NCBI GenBank assembly: GCA_965205045.1
Contig: OZ242031.1
Span: 4,154,001 to 4,218,000 of the forward strand
Origin: UBA6522 sp965205045
Lineage (GTDB): Bacteria; Pseudomonadota; Gammaproteobacteria; Steroidobacterales; Rariloculaceae
Direction: 5' to 3'
Length of the DNA: 64,000 nt
Under the pieces are notes generated by a model. It was not told the origin of the DNA. It ran no database searches and worked only from the letters and a program-made list of their open reading frames with translations. This document shows positions 17,961 through 25,804 of this stretch, one piece after another. The position numbers and the translations under genes were made by a program. Each line of letters begins with the position of its first letter. The first letter of the stretch is position 1.

Positions 17961-17964
17961 TTGA
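16830..17964 (+). pseudogene. IS630-family transposase, frame changes at a run of seven A
   Basis: The first frame (from ATG 16830, MKKLYVIRLTLKERERL) encodes the helix-turn-helix half up to ETVRQVLKK. The catalytic half follows in the +1 frame: TVKPWQRTMWCIPPKQDA, then VCMDETTK (D), LVMDNPDTHAG (D) and WPDMAECEFSVL (E), stopping at 17964. The change falls at A7 (17261-17267); six A would restore one frame. Several IS630-type elements use slippery A runs, so this may be programmed or transcriptional slippage and not damage. All three catalytic residues are present. Confidence 0.75.
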
Positions 17965-17975
17965 TTAGCTACTAG

Positions 17976-18015
17976 CTTCAAGCTGAAGTCCACGTGGTGT
18001 AGCGACACCGCTTAC
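17976..18015. mobile_element. Isolated right end of an IS66-type element
   Basis: TTCAAGCTGAAG followed by GTGGTGTAGCGACACCGCTTAC matches the right end of the complete IS66 (6067-6106) at most positions, including the terminal GCTTAC. No body or left end is found beside it. It is a relic of a deleted copy. Confidence 0.55.
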
Positions 18016-18130
18016 CAAATTCCAAGGGTTGTCCATGTCTCAACGATGTTGGCAGAGACGGGAAGGGACTCTCTTAAATATAAGGAAACCCCGCATCCGA
18101 AACGGCTCGGAATACCGGGGAACGGTCAAA

Positions 18131-19363
18131 TCAAATTCTCGACAGTAAGGGATCCAGAACCACTTCCCATAGTCTCCTTTGCTCCTGAACAATATCAGCA
18201 TTGAGGGTCATGCCCGCCTGCAATGGAAAGGCTTCGCCGTAGGCATCTACCTGCTGCTCTTCCAAATTCACCAGCACACGATACACAGGTTCGACCAGCC
18301 CTAGTGTCACCGGTAGTTCTGTCGGCTCGAAGATCGTTTTTGATATAGAGGAAATTCTCCCCACTGTTACGCCAAATCTCTGAAAGGGAAATGCATCAAA
18401 CTTAATGCGAACAACTTGTCCTTCGCGAATAAAGCCAGCGGCACGTGTGGGTACAAATAACTCCGCCTTTAGCAGCCCTCCTTCCGGCAATAGCGCGACG
18501 GCGAGATCCTGTGGCCGGATGCTCTGTCCGTCAGTCACGGGTAAAGCAGCTACACGCCCCGATACAGGTGCCGTCAACACCATGGAACCCTGCTGGGACA
18601 GTTGAGCTCGTTGTGCCCGCAGACTGAAAACAGAATCGCGCAAGTCTGCTAATGCTATGTCACGTTGCGCGGGTAGAGTCTGAAGCAGGTTTTGGTGGGT
18701 TGTAATCTCCCCTCTTTTACCATCGATCTGTTGATAGACTTGAGCGGCTAATTGCTCCAACGCTAGGACAATTTCGCGCTGCTGTTCCACTTCCAAAATG
18801 GAGGTGGCATCTTCCTTGGCTGACAAGATAAGGCGTTCAAGAACGCCATTTGCTGCGGTGATCCGTTGGCTCAAGAGCCGGGATTGTTCCTGTAGATGCG
18901 CGAGTTCTGTGCGGATCGATGCAAGCTGTCCTTGAAGTGTTATTTTATCTTGTTCGAAGCGCTGCAGAGTTAGAGCAACCAATTTTTCTCGTTCAGTAAT
19001 CTGCGCCTCCAACTCGCCAAGAGCAGTGGCAATGACACCTTCACCGCCTGAAAAAACAGTATCTAGATCCAATTCAATAAGGTGTGCTCCTGCCTCGACA
19101 GCTTGACCTTCCTCAATGTGGACAGTTTCGACTGTGCCCAACTGGGGCGCAACAATCTTTACAAGGCCCTTGTCCGGTACCAGCCAACCGGAAACCATTT
19201 CCTTCCGCGAGTAACTGCCAAGAAATAGCGCAATAACGATTCCTCCAACAATTGTGCCGAGAAGGCCGGTAAGAACCCACGTAGAAATAGGTGTTGTTAG
19301 GGTGACATCGCCATAAAGGCGATTGCCCTGATGCTCGATAGCCTGTTTGCGAAAAAGTTCCAT
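18131..19363 (-). CDS. CvaA/HlyD-type membrane-fusion protein of the bacteriocin exporter
   Basis: A 410-residue periplasmic adaptor that would link the C39 ABC exporter to an outer-membrane channel. The start MELFRKQAIEHQGNRLYGDV is typical of CvaA/RaxA proteins. One membrane helix lies at about residues 30-52, then a biotinyl-lipoyl-like segment (VKIVAPQLGTVETVHIEEGQAVEAG), a long coiled-coil hairpin (about 115-245), a second half-motif (LTAPVSGRVAALPVTDGQSI) and a beta-barrel C-terminus. It lies between the precursor and exporter genes on the same strand. The frame is intact. The composition is GC-poorer than the right-hand genes. Confidence 0.9.
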   Translation of the reverse strand: MELFRKQAIEHQGNRLYGDVTLTTPISTWVLTGLLGTIVGGIVIALFLGSYSRKEMVSGWLVPDKGLVKIVAPQLGTVETVHIEEGQAVEAGAHLIELDLDTVFSGGEGVIATALGELEAQITEREKLVALTLQRFEQDKITLQGQLASIRTELAHLQEQSRLLSQRITAANGVLERLILSAKEDATSILEVEQQREIVLALEQLAAQVYQQIDGKRGEITTHQNLLQTLPAQRDIALADLRDSVFSLRAQRAQLSQQGSMVLTAPVSGRVAALPVTDGQSIRPQDLAVALLPEGGLLKAELFVPTRAAGFIREGQVVRIKFDAFPFQRFGVTVGRISSISKTIFEPTELPVTLGLVEPVYRVLVNLEEQQVDAYGEAFPLQAGMTLNADIVQEQRRLWEVVLDPLLSRI

Positions 19364-19422
19364 TGTTTACAATAATGGCTAGAAATTCGTATTCCTGAGC
19401 AAGGGCAAATAAGAGTTTATGT

Positions 19423-20705
19423 CACTAGTGTCCCATTAAAAAATCGAACAAATTCAGTTGCTAGGAATATGTGTCTCGTCGGTCAGGTCATCCGTTTCCG
19501 CAAGTATTTAATTTATCGGGGTTTTTTCGAACAGGGTGAGGCTGAGGGCTTGCATGATTGTGTAGAGGCTGGCGGACAGGCCGAGTCGTTTCTTGACGAT
19601 TGCCACCAGCACGTACACGGCGACCGCGGTCCAGATCCGTGTCTTCACGGCATTCTCGGACGTGCCGAAGAACGACTTGATGCGCAGATGCTGCTTGATC
19701 CATTTGAAGAACAACTCCACCTGCCAACGGCAACGGTACAACTGCGCCACGGTGCGCGCGGGCACGGCGAACCGGTTGGCGAGGAAGTTGAACGTCTTGC
19801 CGGTGGCGGCATCGCGGTACTTGACGCGGCGCAAGGGCTGGGGATAGTCCTTCTTCGAAGTGACGCCGGTGAGTACGACGGTTTGGTCGCATCGCACCCC
19901 GGTGGACTTGTCGACGGGGTGCGAGTAGCGGCGCCGATACCGGGTGTTGGACTTGGCGCGGATCACGAAGAACGCGCCCATCGAGTGGATGACGTTCAAA
20001 CGCCCGAAGTCCAGATAGCCCCGGTCCATGATGTAGAAGGCGCCGGGTTCGGGCACGAGCAGGTCCAGTGCGTTGACATCGTGCCATTTGGCTTCGGAAA
20101 CGTGGATAAACGCCGGAATGCAGCCTCGCAGGTCCAGCAGCGTATGCAGCTTGACGCCGGATTTGGTGGATCGGAACAGGGCCCAGGGAAACACCGGCAG
20201 GCACAGATCCACGGTCGAGGAATCGAGCGCGTAGACGGTGTTGTCCAGTTCCATCCCCAGTGGCTCCTCCGTGTACAACGGTCGGGCGACGGCGATCAAC
20301 TCCTTGGCGAACGCCGCGTAAATCCGCCAGTCCCGGCGTCGGTTCGCGTTCGCCAACGTGTTGGGCGAGACACCACCGTGTATCCCCATGTGGTGGAGCT
20401 TGCGGGCATGGGCGCGTCGCGACACCTAGATGTCGCGCAGACTGCTCCGGCAGGGAAAAGACTTCACATAGCGGTTGCCGCCGTACCGGCGCACGCACTT
20501 GCGAAACAGATGCCGCGGAGCATGATCCATGACTTGGGAGAAAACCAGCTTGCCTTCGTACATGAAGGACGACCTCCGTTCGAGGTCGACGGCGTCCACG
20601 AAAGCACACTGGGCGTTTAAGTCGATGACAGCGGAAAAACACCGTTTTCATCAATCTAATCAACCGGTTACATGCATGAAAAACAAATTTGTTGGGACAA
20701 CAGTG
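19423..20705 (-). mobile_element. IS4-family element (defective)
   Basis: The ends show an imperfect inverted repeat, CACTAGTGTCCCATTAA (from 19423) against CACTGTTGTCCCAACAA (inverted, ending 20705), around a DDE transposase gene. No clean target duplication was found, although GTTTAT occurs in both flanks. The insertion lies between the fusion-protein gene and the bacteriocin precursor gene. Confidence 0.65.
19508..20563 (-). pseudogene. IS4-family transposase with internal deletion and amber codon
   Basis: Starts MYEGKLVFSQVMDHAPRHLF (DUF4372-type N-terminus) from 20563 with GGAGG upstream. After KSFPCR it jumps to SSLRDI, having lost the usual 15 or so residues (the DQFLCMAFAQLTYRE-type block), then meets TAG where family members have Glu. 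The rest is open: catalytic D in YALDSSTVDL and YIMDRGYLDF, E in CRWQVELFFKWIKQHLRIKSFFG, ending EKTPIN. Without the N-terminal part the DNA-binding region is lost, so it is probably inactive. Confidence 0.8.
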
Positions 20706-21178
20706 TGTTTATATTGCTAATTTGAGGAATGATGGAGGGGGTCATGGGGAGTTGTGGCGGAAAGTCACGCTGATGGTGGAATGTGCGGCTATGGAGTGAC
20801 TCGCCGACTTGCGATAGCCGATTGCAGAGCGATTCTAGCTTACCTCAAAGCGAAGGCGGCGTAAGCCGCCAAGTAAGGAATATGAGCCGCATAATTTTAC
20901 CCCTCTCGATGCCCTATCTTCCGCCGCCTTACGAAAAAATAAACGCGATATGCGGCTCATTGCCGTTCGCTGAACGTCTATCTTCTCATGCCTTTACTCT
21001 CGGTCAGGCGATCAAATGCCTTACCAAGTTTTTTCATGCTTGATGCGAAACTGGAAACGGGCAGCAGACCAATCCGTCAATCTAGCCAACGGCTAGTTCT
21101 TGTATCCATAAGAAAACTTGCCGCGTGGCTCAGATAGGCTCAGATAATTTTTTTCGCCCGTCTAGCTTTATACAACTA
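20706..21178. other. Non-coding, AT-rich downstream region of the precursor gene
   Basis: No supported gene in 470 bases. It contains a perfect small hairpin, GGCGGC-GTAA-GCCGCC (20855-20870), a tandem copy of GGCTCAGATA ending near 21147, and two near-copies of TAGTTGTACAAA just after the precursor stop (minus strand). A terminator for the precursor transcript may lie here, but no hairpin with a T-run is clear. Confidence 0.4.
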
Positions 21179-21391
21179 TCAATCTGATTTTGTACAACTA
21201 CCAATGGCAGCGGTGGTGCCAGCGCCGACAGCGGCACCTACGGCCCCTGCGGCAGCCTTAGAAACGAAGGAGCTAGCGGCACGCCGAACAACGACTTGTA
21301 CCACTATTACGACGACAACTGGGGCGGGCCCTGGTCCGCCGCTTACATGGTCAATCTCATTGGAAGTCAATTCTCGGATTGGGTTCATCAT
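21179..21391 (-). CDS. Double-glycine bacteriocin (microcin-type) precursor peptide
   Basis: A 70-residue precursor. The leader MMNPIRELTSNEIDHVSGG has the hallmarks of double-glycine leaders cut by C39 peptidases: ELT, EI, hydrophobic V and GG at the cut site. The predicted mature peptide has 51 residues, begins PGPAPVVVVIVVQVVVRR, has an Ala/Gly-rich middle and ends GSCTKSD with one Cys. It should be very hydrophobic and membrane-active. AAGGGGAG lies 6 bases before the tandem ATG codons, which fixes this start over the longer upstream frame. It shares strand and locus with the exporter and fusion-protein genes. The core sequence matches no bacteriocin I can recall. Confidence 0.75.
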   Translation of the reverse strand: MMNPIRELTSNEIDHVSGGPGPAPVVVVIVVQVVVRRAASSFVSKAAAGAVGAAVGAGTTAAIGSCTKSD

Positions 21392-21503
21392 ATTTTTCTC
21401 CCCTTGTGTAATAATGTCCATCATTGCCTTTATTCCAGTTGGTTGGAAAAGACAACAAATTTTGTGATTTACTAACATATCATTGGGGTAATGTCGAGAC
21501 TTT
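21392..21503 (-). promoter_or_regulatory. Promoter region of the precursor gene
   Basis: A 112-base AT-rich leader between the precursor start and IS copy B. TTGTTG and AATAAA spaced 18 bases apart are weak -35/-10 candidates. The IS inserted at 21513, so any activator site farther upstream has been moved away. Confidence 0.3.
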
Positions 21504-21512
21504 TGCGCTTGC

Positions 21513-23117
21513 CAGAAATTCCCGCTTGGGAGATTGTAGCGCCGGTTGATGTGGGACTGCGGCCGATCGGAGGGTCGGGTCCGGCGGCGGGGGGAGCGAT
21601 ATTCTTGGCCGGGCGCCGTGGGAGTTGTTTGGCCATCCGTTCCCTTGAAAATCCGGCTTCGGCCACACCCGGCCGCGGCGACCTCTCAGGAGGTGCCGTG
21701 CACCTCGATCATGCCGCGAAAACCGAACGCGATGGCCCGGTAGAGCGTATCCCAGTCCGGCACGAGGAGGTTCAGCACAAGCCGCGCAGCTTCTCCCAGA
21801 AATACGCGGCGCGCCCGGCCTTGGCCTTCGCCGCCCGGAACAGGGCGCAGCATCGCTGCTGGACCTGGTCGATGAGGAAGGCCAGCATCATCAGGAAGGC
21901 GAACACCGTCGCCAGGTGCTTCCCGCCGTGGCCGTAGTTGTGCTCGAAGCCGTAGCCGTGGTTCTTCAGGGTGTTGAAAGTCTCGTTCTCGATGCGCCAC
22001 CGGGCCCGCCCGGCGCGCGTCAGGTCCATGAGGTTGGACTCGTCGATGGGCAGGTCCGTGACCCAGGACAAATGCCGCTTCGTTCCGTTGGGACGGGTCT
22101 CCCAATACTCCAGGAAGTTCACTTCCAGCTCGAAGCTCGCATCGTTCAGCGGCACCCCGTTGAGATACCGGAACCGGTGCGCCGCGCCGTCGGCGTCCGC
22201 GGTCTGGAAGGTCCGAACGCCCGGCGTCGTGTCCACCCACTGGAACAGGTGCGCGTGATCCCCCGGCTTGACGCCGAGCACGAAGCGCATGACCAACTCC
22301 TTCAGCAACTCTATGTGCGGGCCGTTGGACGCCAGCGCGTCCTCCACCGCGATCAGCTTCAGATGCGGATGCTCCCGGCGAACATCCCGGAGCAACAGCT
22401 TGGAGGCGTTGCGCTCGCAGTCGTTCTTCTTCGCCCCGTCGGCCTTGACGATCGGCTCGGGCGCCAGCGGGAACACCTCCCGGCGCTCCGGATGCACTAG
22501 CGCCACGCCCAGCAATTGATGGTAATGCGTCACCGTCCCGTCGCGGTGGCGCTTCTGGCAGCACTGCCCGCAATGCACGCGCTTGGAGGAGAAATACCCC
22601 GTGCCGTCCACGCTCAACGGGTAATGATCCATCCACATGAACCCCTCCAGGCCCTTGCCCCGCTGCAAGGCGGCGAACACCGCCTTGAACGCGGGCCGCA
22701 AAAGCCCCGGGTCCACCTTGTCGAGCCGCTCGCGCATCGCCGTGTCCGAGGGCGCCCGCCCGACGCCGTACAGGCTCTTGAGGTTCGAACGCACCGTCCC
22801 TTCGCCGCGGGCGTCGCGGTCGAACTTCAACAGCGACGGGTATTTCAACCCGAACACCGCCAAGCCCGACATCAGGTAGTCAGCGAGGGTCAGGCCACGG
22901 GGTCCTCGATCCGCTCGAAGCTCTCGCGCGCCAAGCGCAGCAAACCGGGGGCGCTCAAGGTCTTGCGGAACTGCGGCTTGGACATGGCTCATCACCCGAT
23001 ACTTTAAAAACCGGCGTGATGATACTATTTTCATGGGAAAAGTTTACGAACAACTTTTTTCAAAACCCTCTGGATACCCCGAAATCACGGGGTTCCGGGG
23101 GAAAGCGGGAATTGCTG
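21513..23117 (-). mobile_element. IS4-like element, copy B, with a 9-bp target duplication
   Basis: The same IS as copy A (2165-6359). The terminal repeats are CAGAAATTCCCGCTT (from 21513) and the inverted CAGCAATTCCCGCTT (ending 23117). The perfect 9-base target duplication TGCGCTTGC flanks it at 21504-21512 and 23118-23126. The element is 1605 bp and lies just upstream of the bacteriocin precursor gene. Confidence 0.9.
21686..22985 (-). pseudogene. Transposase of IS copy B, two frameshifts
   Basis: The start ATGTCCAAGCCGCAG aligns with the copy A start. A 10-base deletion after ERIEDPVA (copy A has GRGLNLAD next) brings a stop. The main part continues in another frame: LTLADYLMSGLAVFGLKYPS through WRIENETFNTLKNHGYGFEHNYGHG. 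Near the C-terminus one base is missing after EKLRGL, and the true end (LNLLVPDWDTLYRAIAFGFRG...) is in a third frame, with TGA at 21688-21686. Copy A, apart from its IS66, has neither lesion. Copy B therefore cannot make a functional enzyme but could be moved in trans. Confidence 0.85.
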
Positions 23118-23227
23118 TGCGCTTGCCAGCAGTTCTCATTTTAGCTGTTTCATAAGTGTGTTCGGTGGAATGGCGATGTCGGGTTTGGTTTGAGGTGGTG
23201 GTTTGCAGGCTCGGTTTGCTATTGGTT

Positions 23228-23757
23228 TCAAGGCGGACGGAGCGGTGCGTGGCCGGTCGCGAGCAGGGTCATCAGGGCGGTCCAGGTGGGGAAGACCTGG
23301 TAGGCTGTGATGCTGCGCAGGTGCTCCAACAGCCGCTGCCGGGCGCCGAGCCGTAGTCGGGCGCGGTGCCAGAGGGATTCGGCGAGTTCGCAGGCGGTGT
23401 GCAGGGCGAAGGCGAGCAGGTTCAGCGCGACGAGCACGCTGGCGAGGGTGGTCTTGCCGTGTCCGAAGTTGTGTTCGAGGTGGTATCCGTGCCGTTTGAG
23501 GACGTTGAAGGTTTCGTTCTCGATTTTCCATCGGGCGCGGGCGCATTGGGCGAGTTCGGCGACGTTGCCGCGGTTCACGGCCAGGCTGGTGACGAAGCTG
23601 CCGCGGCAGGTGACGGTGCCGTAGGGCCGCGCGCTTTGGATCTCCAGCAAGTTGACGCGCAGGGCGTCCTCAGTATCGCGGATTGGCAGGCCGGCCATCC
23701 ATCGATAGCGGCGGTTGCGTCCGCGGCCCGAAAGTTCGTCTTCGCGAACTTCAGCCG
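23228..23757 (-). pseudogene. C-terminal remnant of a related IS4-like transposase
   Basis: The minus-strand frame reads ELSGRGRNRRYRWMAGLPIR, then on to RARWKIENETFNVLKRHGYH and LEHNFGHGKTTLASVLVAL. The WKIENETFNxLKxHGYxxEHNxGHG block is shared with IS copies A and B, but the sequence is clearly a different IS of the group. The 5' half is missing: the frame meets a fragment of another transposase at about 23757. Confidence 0.65.
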
Positions 23758-23850
23758 CAGCCGCCGGAACTGGAGCCTGGGAAGTGGAAAACCGGGTTCA
23801 CTACGTGCGCAACCTCAGCTACGATGAGGACCGCTGCCGCGCCGCCGCCC
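23758..23850 (+). pseudogene. ISAs1-type transposase fragment
   Basis: The plus strand reads WEVENRVHYVRNLSYDEDRCR, the C-terminal catalytic-Glu block of ISAs1-family transposases (typically HWxVENxLHxVxDVxFxED). Only about 30 codons are recognisable, then the frame degenerates. The following 160 bases hold nothing else that I can identify. Confidence 0.5.
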
Positions 23851-24012
23851 TGGACCGACCAGCGACGCTTCCACTCAGGCAACACGTACTGGCCGGATCC
23901 ATCGCTCCGCGTCACCGGGAAAACTGCGCCGTGACTTTTGGATAGGCCTAGCCTGCGAACGAGCAAAAAACCGAACGCAACCGAAATGCGATTTGCCTGA
24001 CGCCGTTCTCGA

Positions 24013-24474
24013 TCAGTCGGTCGGATTGCTCAAACGCGCTGACGCGCAATCGTCCCATTCCGACAGCCGCAGTACGAAGCCAGCCGCGCTTGCCCGGTCC
24101 ACGTAGCGCTCGTCCGCAGTCACCAGTACGCCCCTTTCGACAATTGCGTGCGCGTGGTACGCAGCGTCGTAAAATGTCACACCGTAGCGTTTCGTCAATC
24201 TGAGCACACAATCGAGCCAGGCCGGAGAGCGGCGCGCGTCGGCCAGACCAAAGCGTATCAGCACGTCGAGCAATCGGCTTGCCTCGCCGGGACGTTCCCG
24301 CGCCAATAGATTGCCGACTTCGTAAATCCACAGCGACGGCACGCGCGCGCGGACATTCCCGGTCGCGATGGCGTCGCGCAGCGCGAGCGCGCGCCGCACA
24401 TCGGGTTCAGTCGCCGCCGGCAGAACCCATTTCAGAATGACCGAGGCGTCCGGGACGACGACTAGCGTGGCCAT
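24013..24474 (-). CDS. vapC: VapC-type PIN-domain toxin
   Basis: A 153-residue PIN-domain protein, probably an Mg-dependent RNase toxin. The acidic residues are in place: D9 (VVPDASVILKW), E52 (WIYEVGN), D103 (TFYDAAYH) and D121 (VTADERY). The ATG overlaps the TGA of the upstream antitoxin gene by one base (TGATG), the standard coupling of vapBC pairs. Family VapC enzymes cleave tRNA or rRNA; the substrate here is unknown. The length is slightly longer than average for the family. Confidence 0.85.
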   Translation of the reverse strand: MATLVVVPDASVILKWVLPAATEPDVRRALALRDAIATGNVRARVPSLWIYEVGNLLARERPGEASRLLDVLIRFGLADARRSPAWLDCVLRLTKRYGVTFYDAAYHAHAIVERGVLVTADERYVDRASAAGFVLRLSEWDDCASARLSNPTD

Positions 24475-24710
24475 CAATGCCCGCCGTCGCGGTCCTCCCT
24501 TATCCAGCGCACAATCTCTTCGGAGGTCACGGGGTCCGCCGCCATGGTGTTGCGATACAGGTCCATCTCGGCAATCGCGTCGAGCCGGCGCCTTTTGACA
24601 GCCCATTCGCGCAAGGCCTGGTTGATCGTGCGGCTTCGCTCTCCTTGCGGAATACGCTTCAGAAGACGCCAAGTGTCATCCTGGACGATGATATTGATCC
24701 GATGGCTCAT
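24474..24710 (-). CDS. vapB: VapB-type antitoxin
   Basis: A 78-residue protein. Its N-terminal region (MSHRINIIVQDDTWRLLKRIPQGERSRTINQALREWA) has the strand-helix-helix arrangement of ribbon-helix-helix antitoxins. The acidic C-terminus (SEEIVRWIREDRDGGH) would bind the toxin. It is directly upstream of and coupled to vapC. A perfect 7-base inverted repeat 18-37 bases upstream of its ATG is the likely autoregulatory site. Confidence 0.8.
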   Translation of the reverse strand: MSHRINIIVQDDTWRLLKRIPQGERSRTINQALREWAVKRRRLDAIAEMDLYRNTMAADPVTSEEIVRWIREDRDGGH

Positions 24711-24727
24711 TGACCGGCGACCCCGTA

Positions 24728-24747
24728 GTGTGTAGTCGGATACACAC
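24728..24747. promoter_or_regulatory. Inverted repeat upstream of vapBC, probable operator
   Basis: GTGTGTA (24728-24734) and TACACAC (24741-24747) form a perfect inverted repeat with a 6-base spacer, upstream of the vapB ATG at 24710. The position and symmetry fit a VapBC-binding operator overlapping the promoter. Confidence 0.5.
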
Positions 24748-24881
24748 CCTACCCAACGATAGCTCAGCGCGCAAGCGCCAGCATTCTTGAATACCGGGGC
24801 CACCTGGGACGGCGATATGGACAGGCAGGTGCCCGCGCCGGTACTGTAGCGACACTCGCATTCGAACAGGGGAACATTGTC

Positions 24882-25643
24882 ATGGCCCGTGCTCAACACG
24901 CTCTGCTCGGCAGGCCCGGAATGGACTTCAAGGACGAGCGAATCGCGCTGGCGTGCGCATTTCGCTGGGCGGCCCGGTTCGACATGCACGAATCGGTCGC
25001 CAACCACTTCAGCATCGCCGTCGACAATGCCGGGACGAAATTCCTGATGAACCCGAGGGGACGGCACTTCTCCCGGATCAGGGCGAGCGATCTCCTGTTG
25101 CTCGATGCCGAAGATGGCGAGACGATGGCGCGTCCGAATGCGCCCGATCCCACGGCCTGGGCGCTGCATGGAAACATCCACAGGTGCGTGCCGCATGCGC
25201 GCTGCGTGCTTCACGTTCACTCAAAGAGCGCGTCGGTGCTCGCCTGCCTCGCCGGTCCGGAGCTACCGCCCGTCGACATCAATGCGATGCGGTTCTGGGG
25301 GCGCATGAGCATCGACCATGGCTTCGACGGCATGAGCCTGGACGATGAAGCCGTACGCATCGCCCGGGCGCTGGAGGACAAGCCCATTCTGCTCATGCGC
25401 CATCACGGAGTGATGGCGGTCGGGGAGACGGTCGCCCGGACTTTCGACGATCTCTACTATTTCGAGCGGGCGTGCTCGACCTACATCGCTGCGCTGCAAA
25501 CAGGTCGCGAACTCGGCACCGTCTCCGACGAGGTGGCGGCAAAGACGGCGCGGCAGTGGCTGGATTATCCGGAGTTCAGCGACGACCATTTCAGGGAGCT
25601 TCAGGCCATCCTGGACCGGGAAGAGCCTTCCTACCGCCTCTGA
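24882..25643 (+). CDS. Class II aldolase/adducin-family protein
   Basis: A 253-residue protein of the fuculose-phosphate-aldolase fold. The metal ligands of the family are visible: H111 and H113 in VLHVHSKSAS and H174/H175 in MRHHGVMAVG. The glutamate that acts as acid/base in fuculose aldolase (in a PSSEW-like motif) is replaced, since the sequence here is DPTAWALHGNIH. A simple aldolase reaction is therefore doubtful; decarboxylase or epimerase activity is known elsewhere in the family. AGGGG precedes the ATG by about 10 bases. It is a single gene between vapBC and the malic enzyme. Confidence 0.8.
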   Translation: MARAQHALLGRPGMDFKDERIALACAFRWAARFDMHESVANHFSIAVDNAGTKFLMNPRGRHFSRIRASDLLLLDAEDGETMARPNAPDPTAWALHGNIHRCVPHARCVLHVHSKSASVLACLAGPELPPVDINAMRFWGRMSIDHGFDGMSLDDEAVRIARALEDKPILLMRHHGVMAVGETVARTFDDLYYFERACSTYIAALQTGRELGTVSDEVAAKTARQWLDYPEFSDDHFRELQAILDREEPSYRL

Positions 25644-25748
25644 GCCGACTTCACGTTCGCGCCGGAAGCGACTGTCCAGGAACGAGCCGCGACGAACAGC
25701 GAATCGCCCGAGTCCACGTTATCGAGTACCGGGCATCCTTGACGGCTT

Positions 25749-25804
25749 GTCAACGAAGCCCGGGGGACGCTGCCGGGTCAACGAAGCGCCAGGGACACTG
25801 CCGG
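25749..25804. repeat. 28-bp tandem duplication over the malic enzyme stop
   Basis: Two adjacent 28-base units (25749-25776, 25777-25804) begin GTCAACGAAGC and end CTGCCGG with four mismatches. On the minus strand the inner unit encodes the last residues of the malic enzyme and the outer one lies just after the stop. Confidence 0.6.

Noticed and set aside
20855..20870. Rho-independent terminator for the bacteriocin precursor
   Set aside because: The GGCGGC/GCCGCC hairpin is perfect but lacks a U-tract on either strand and lies over 300 bases from the stop.
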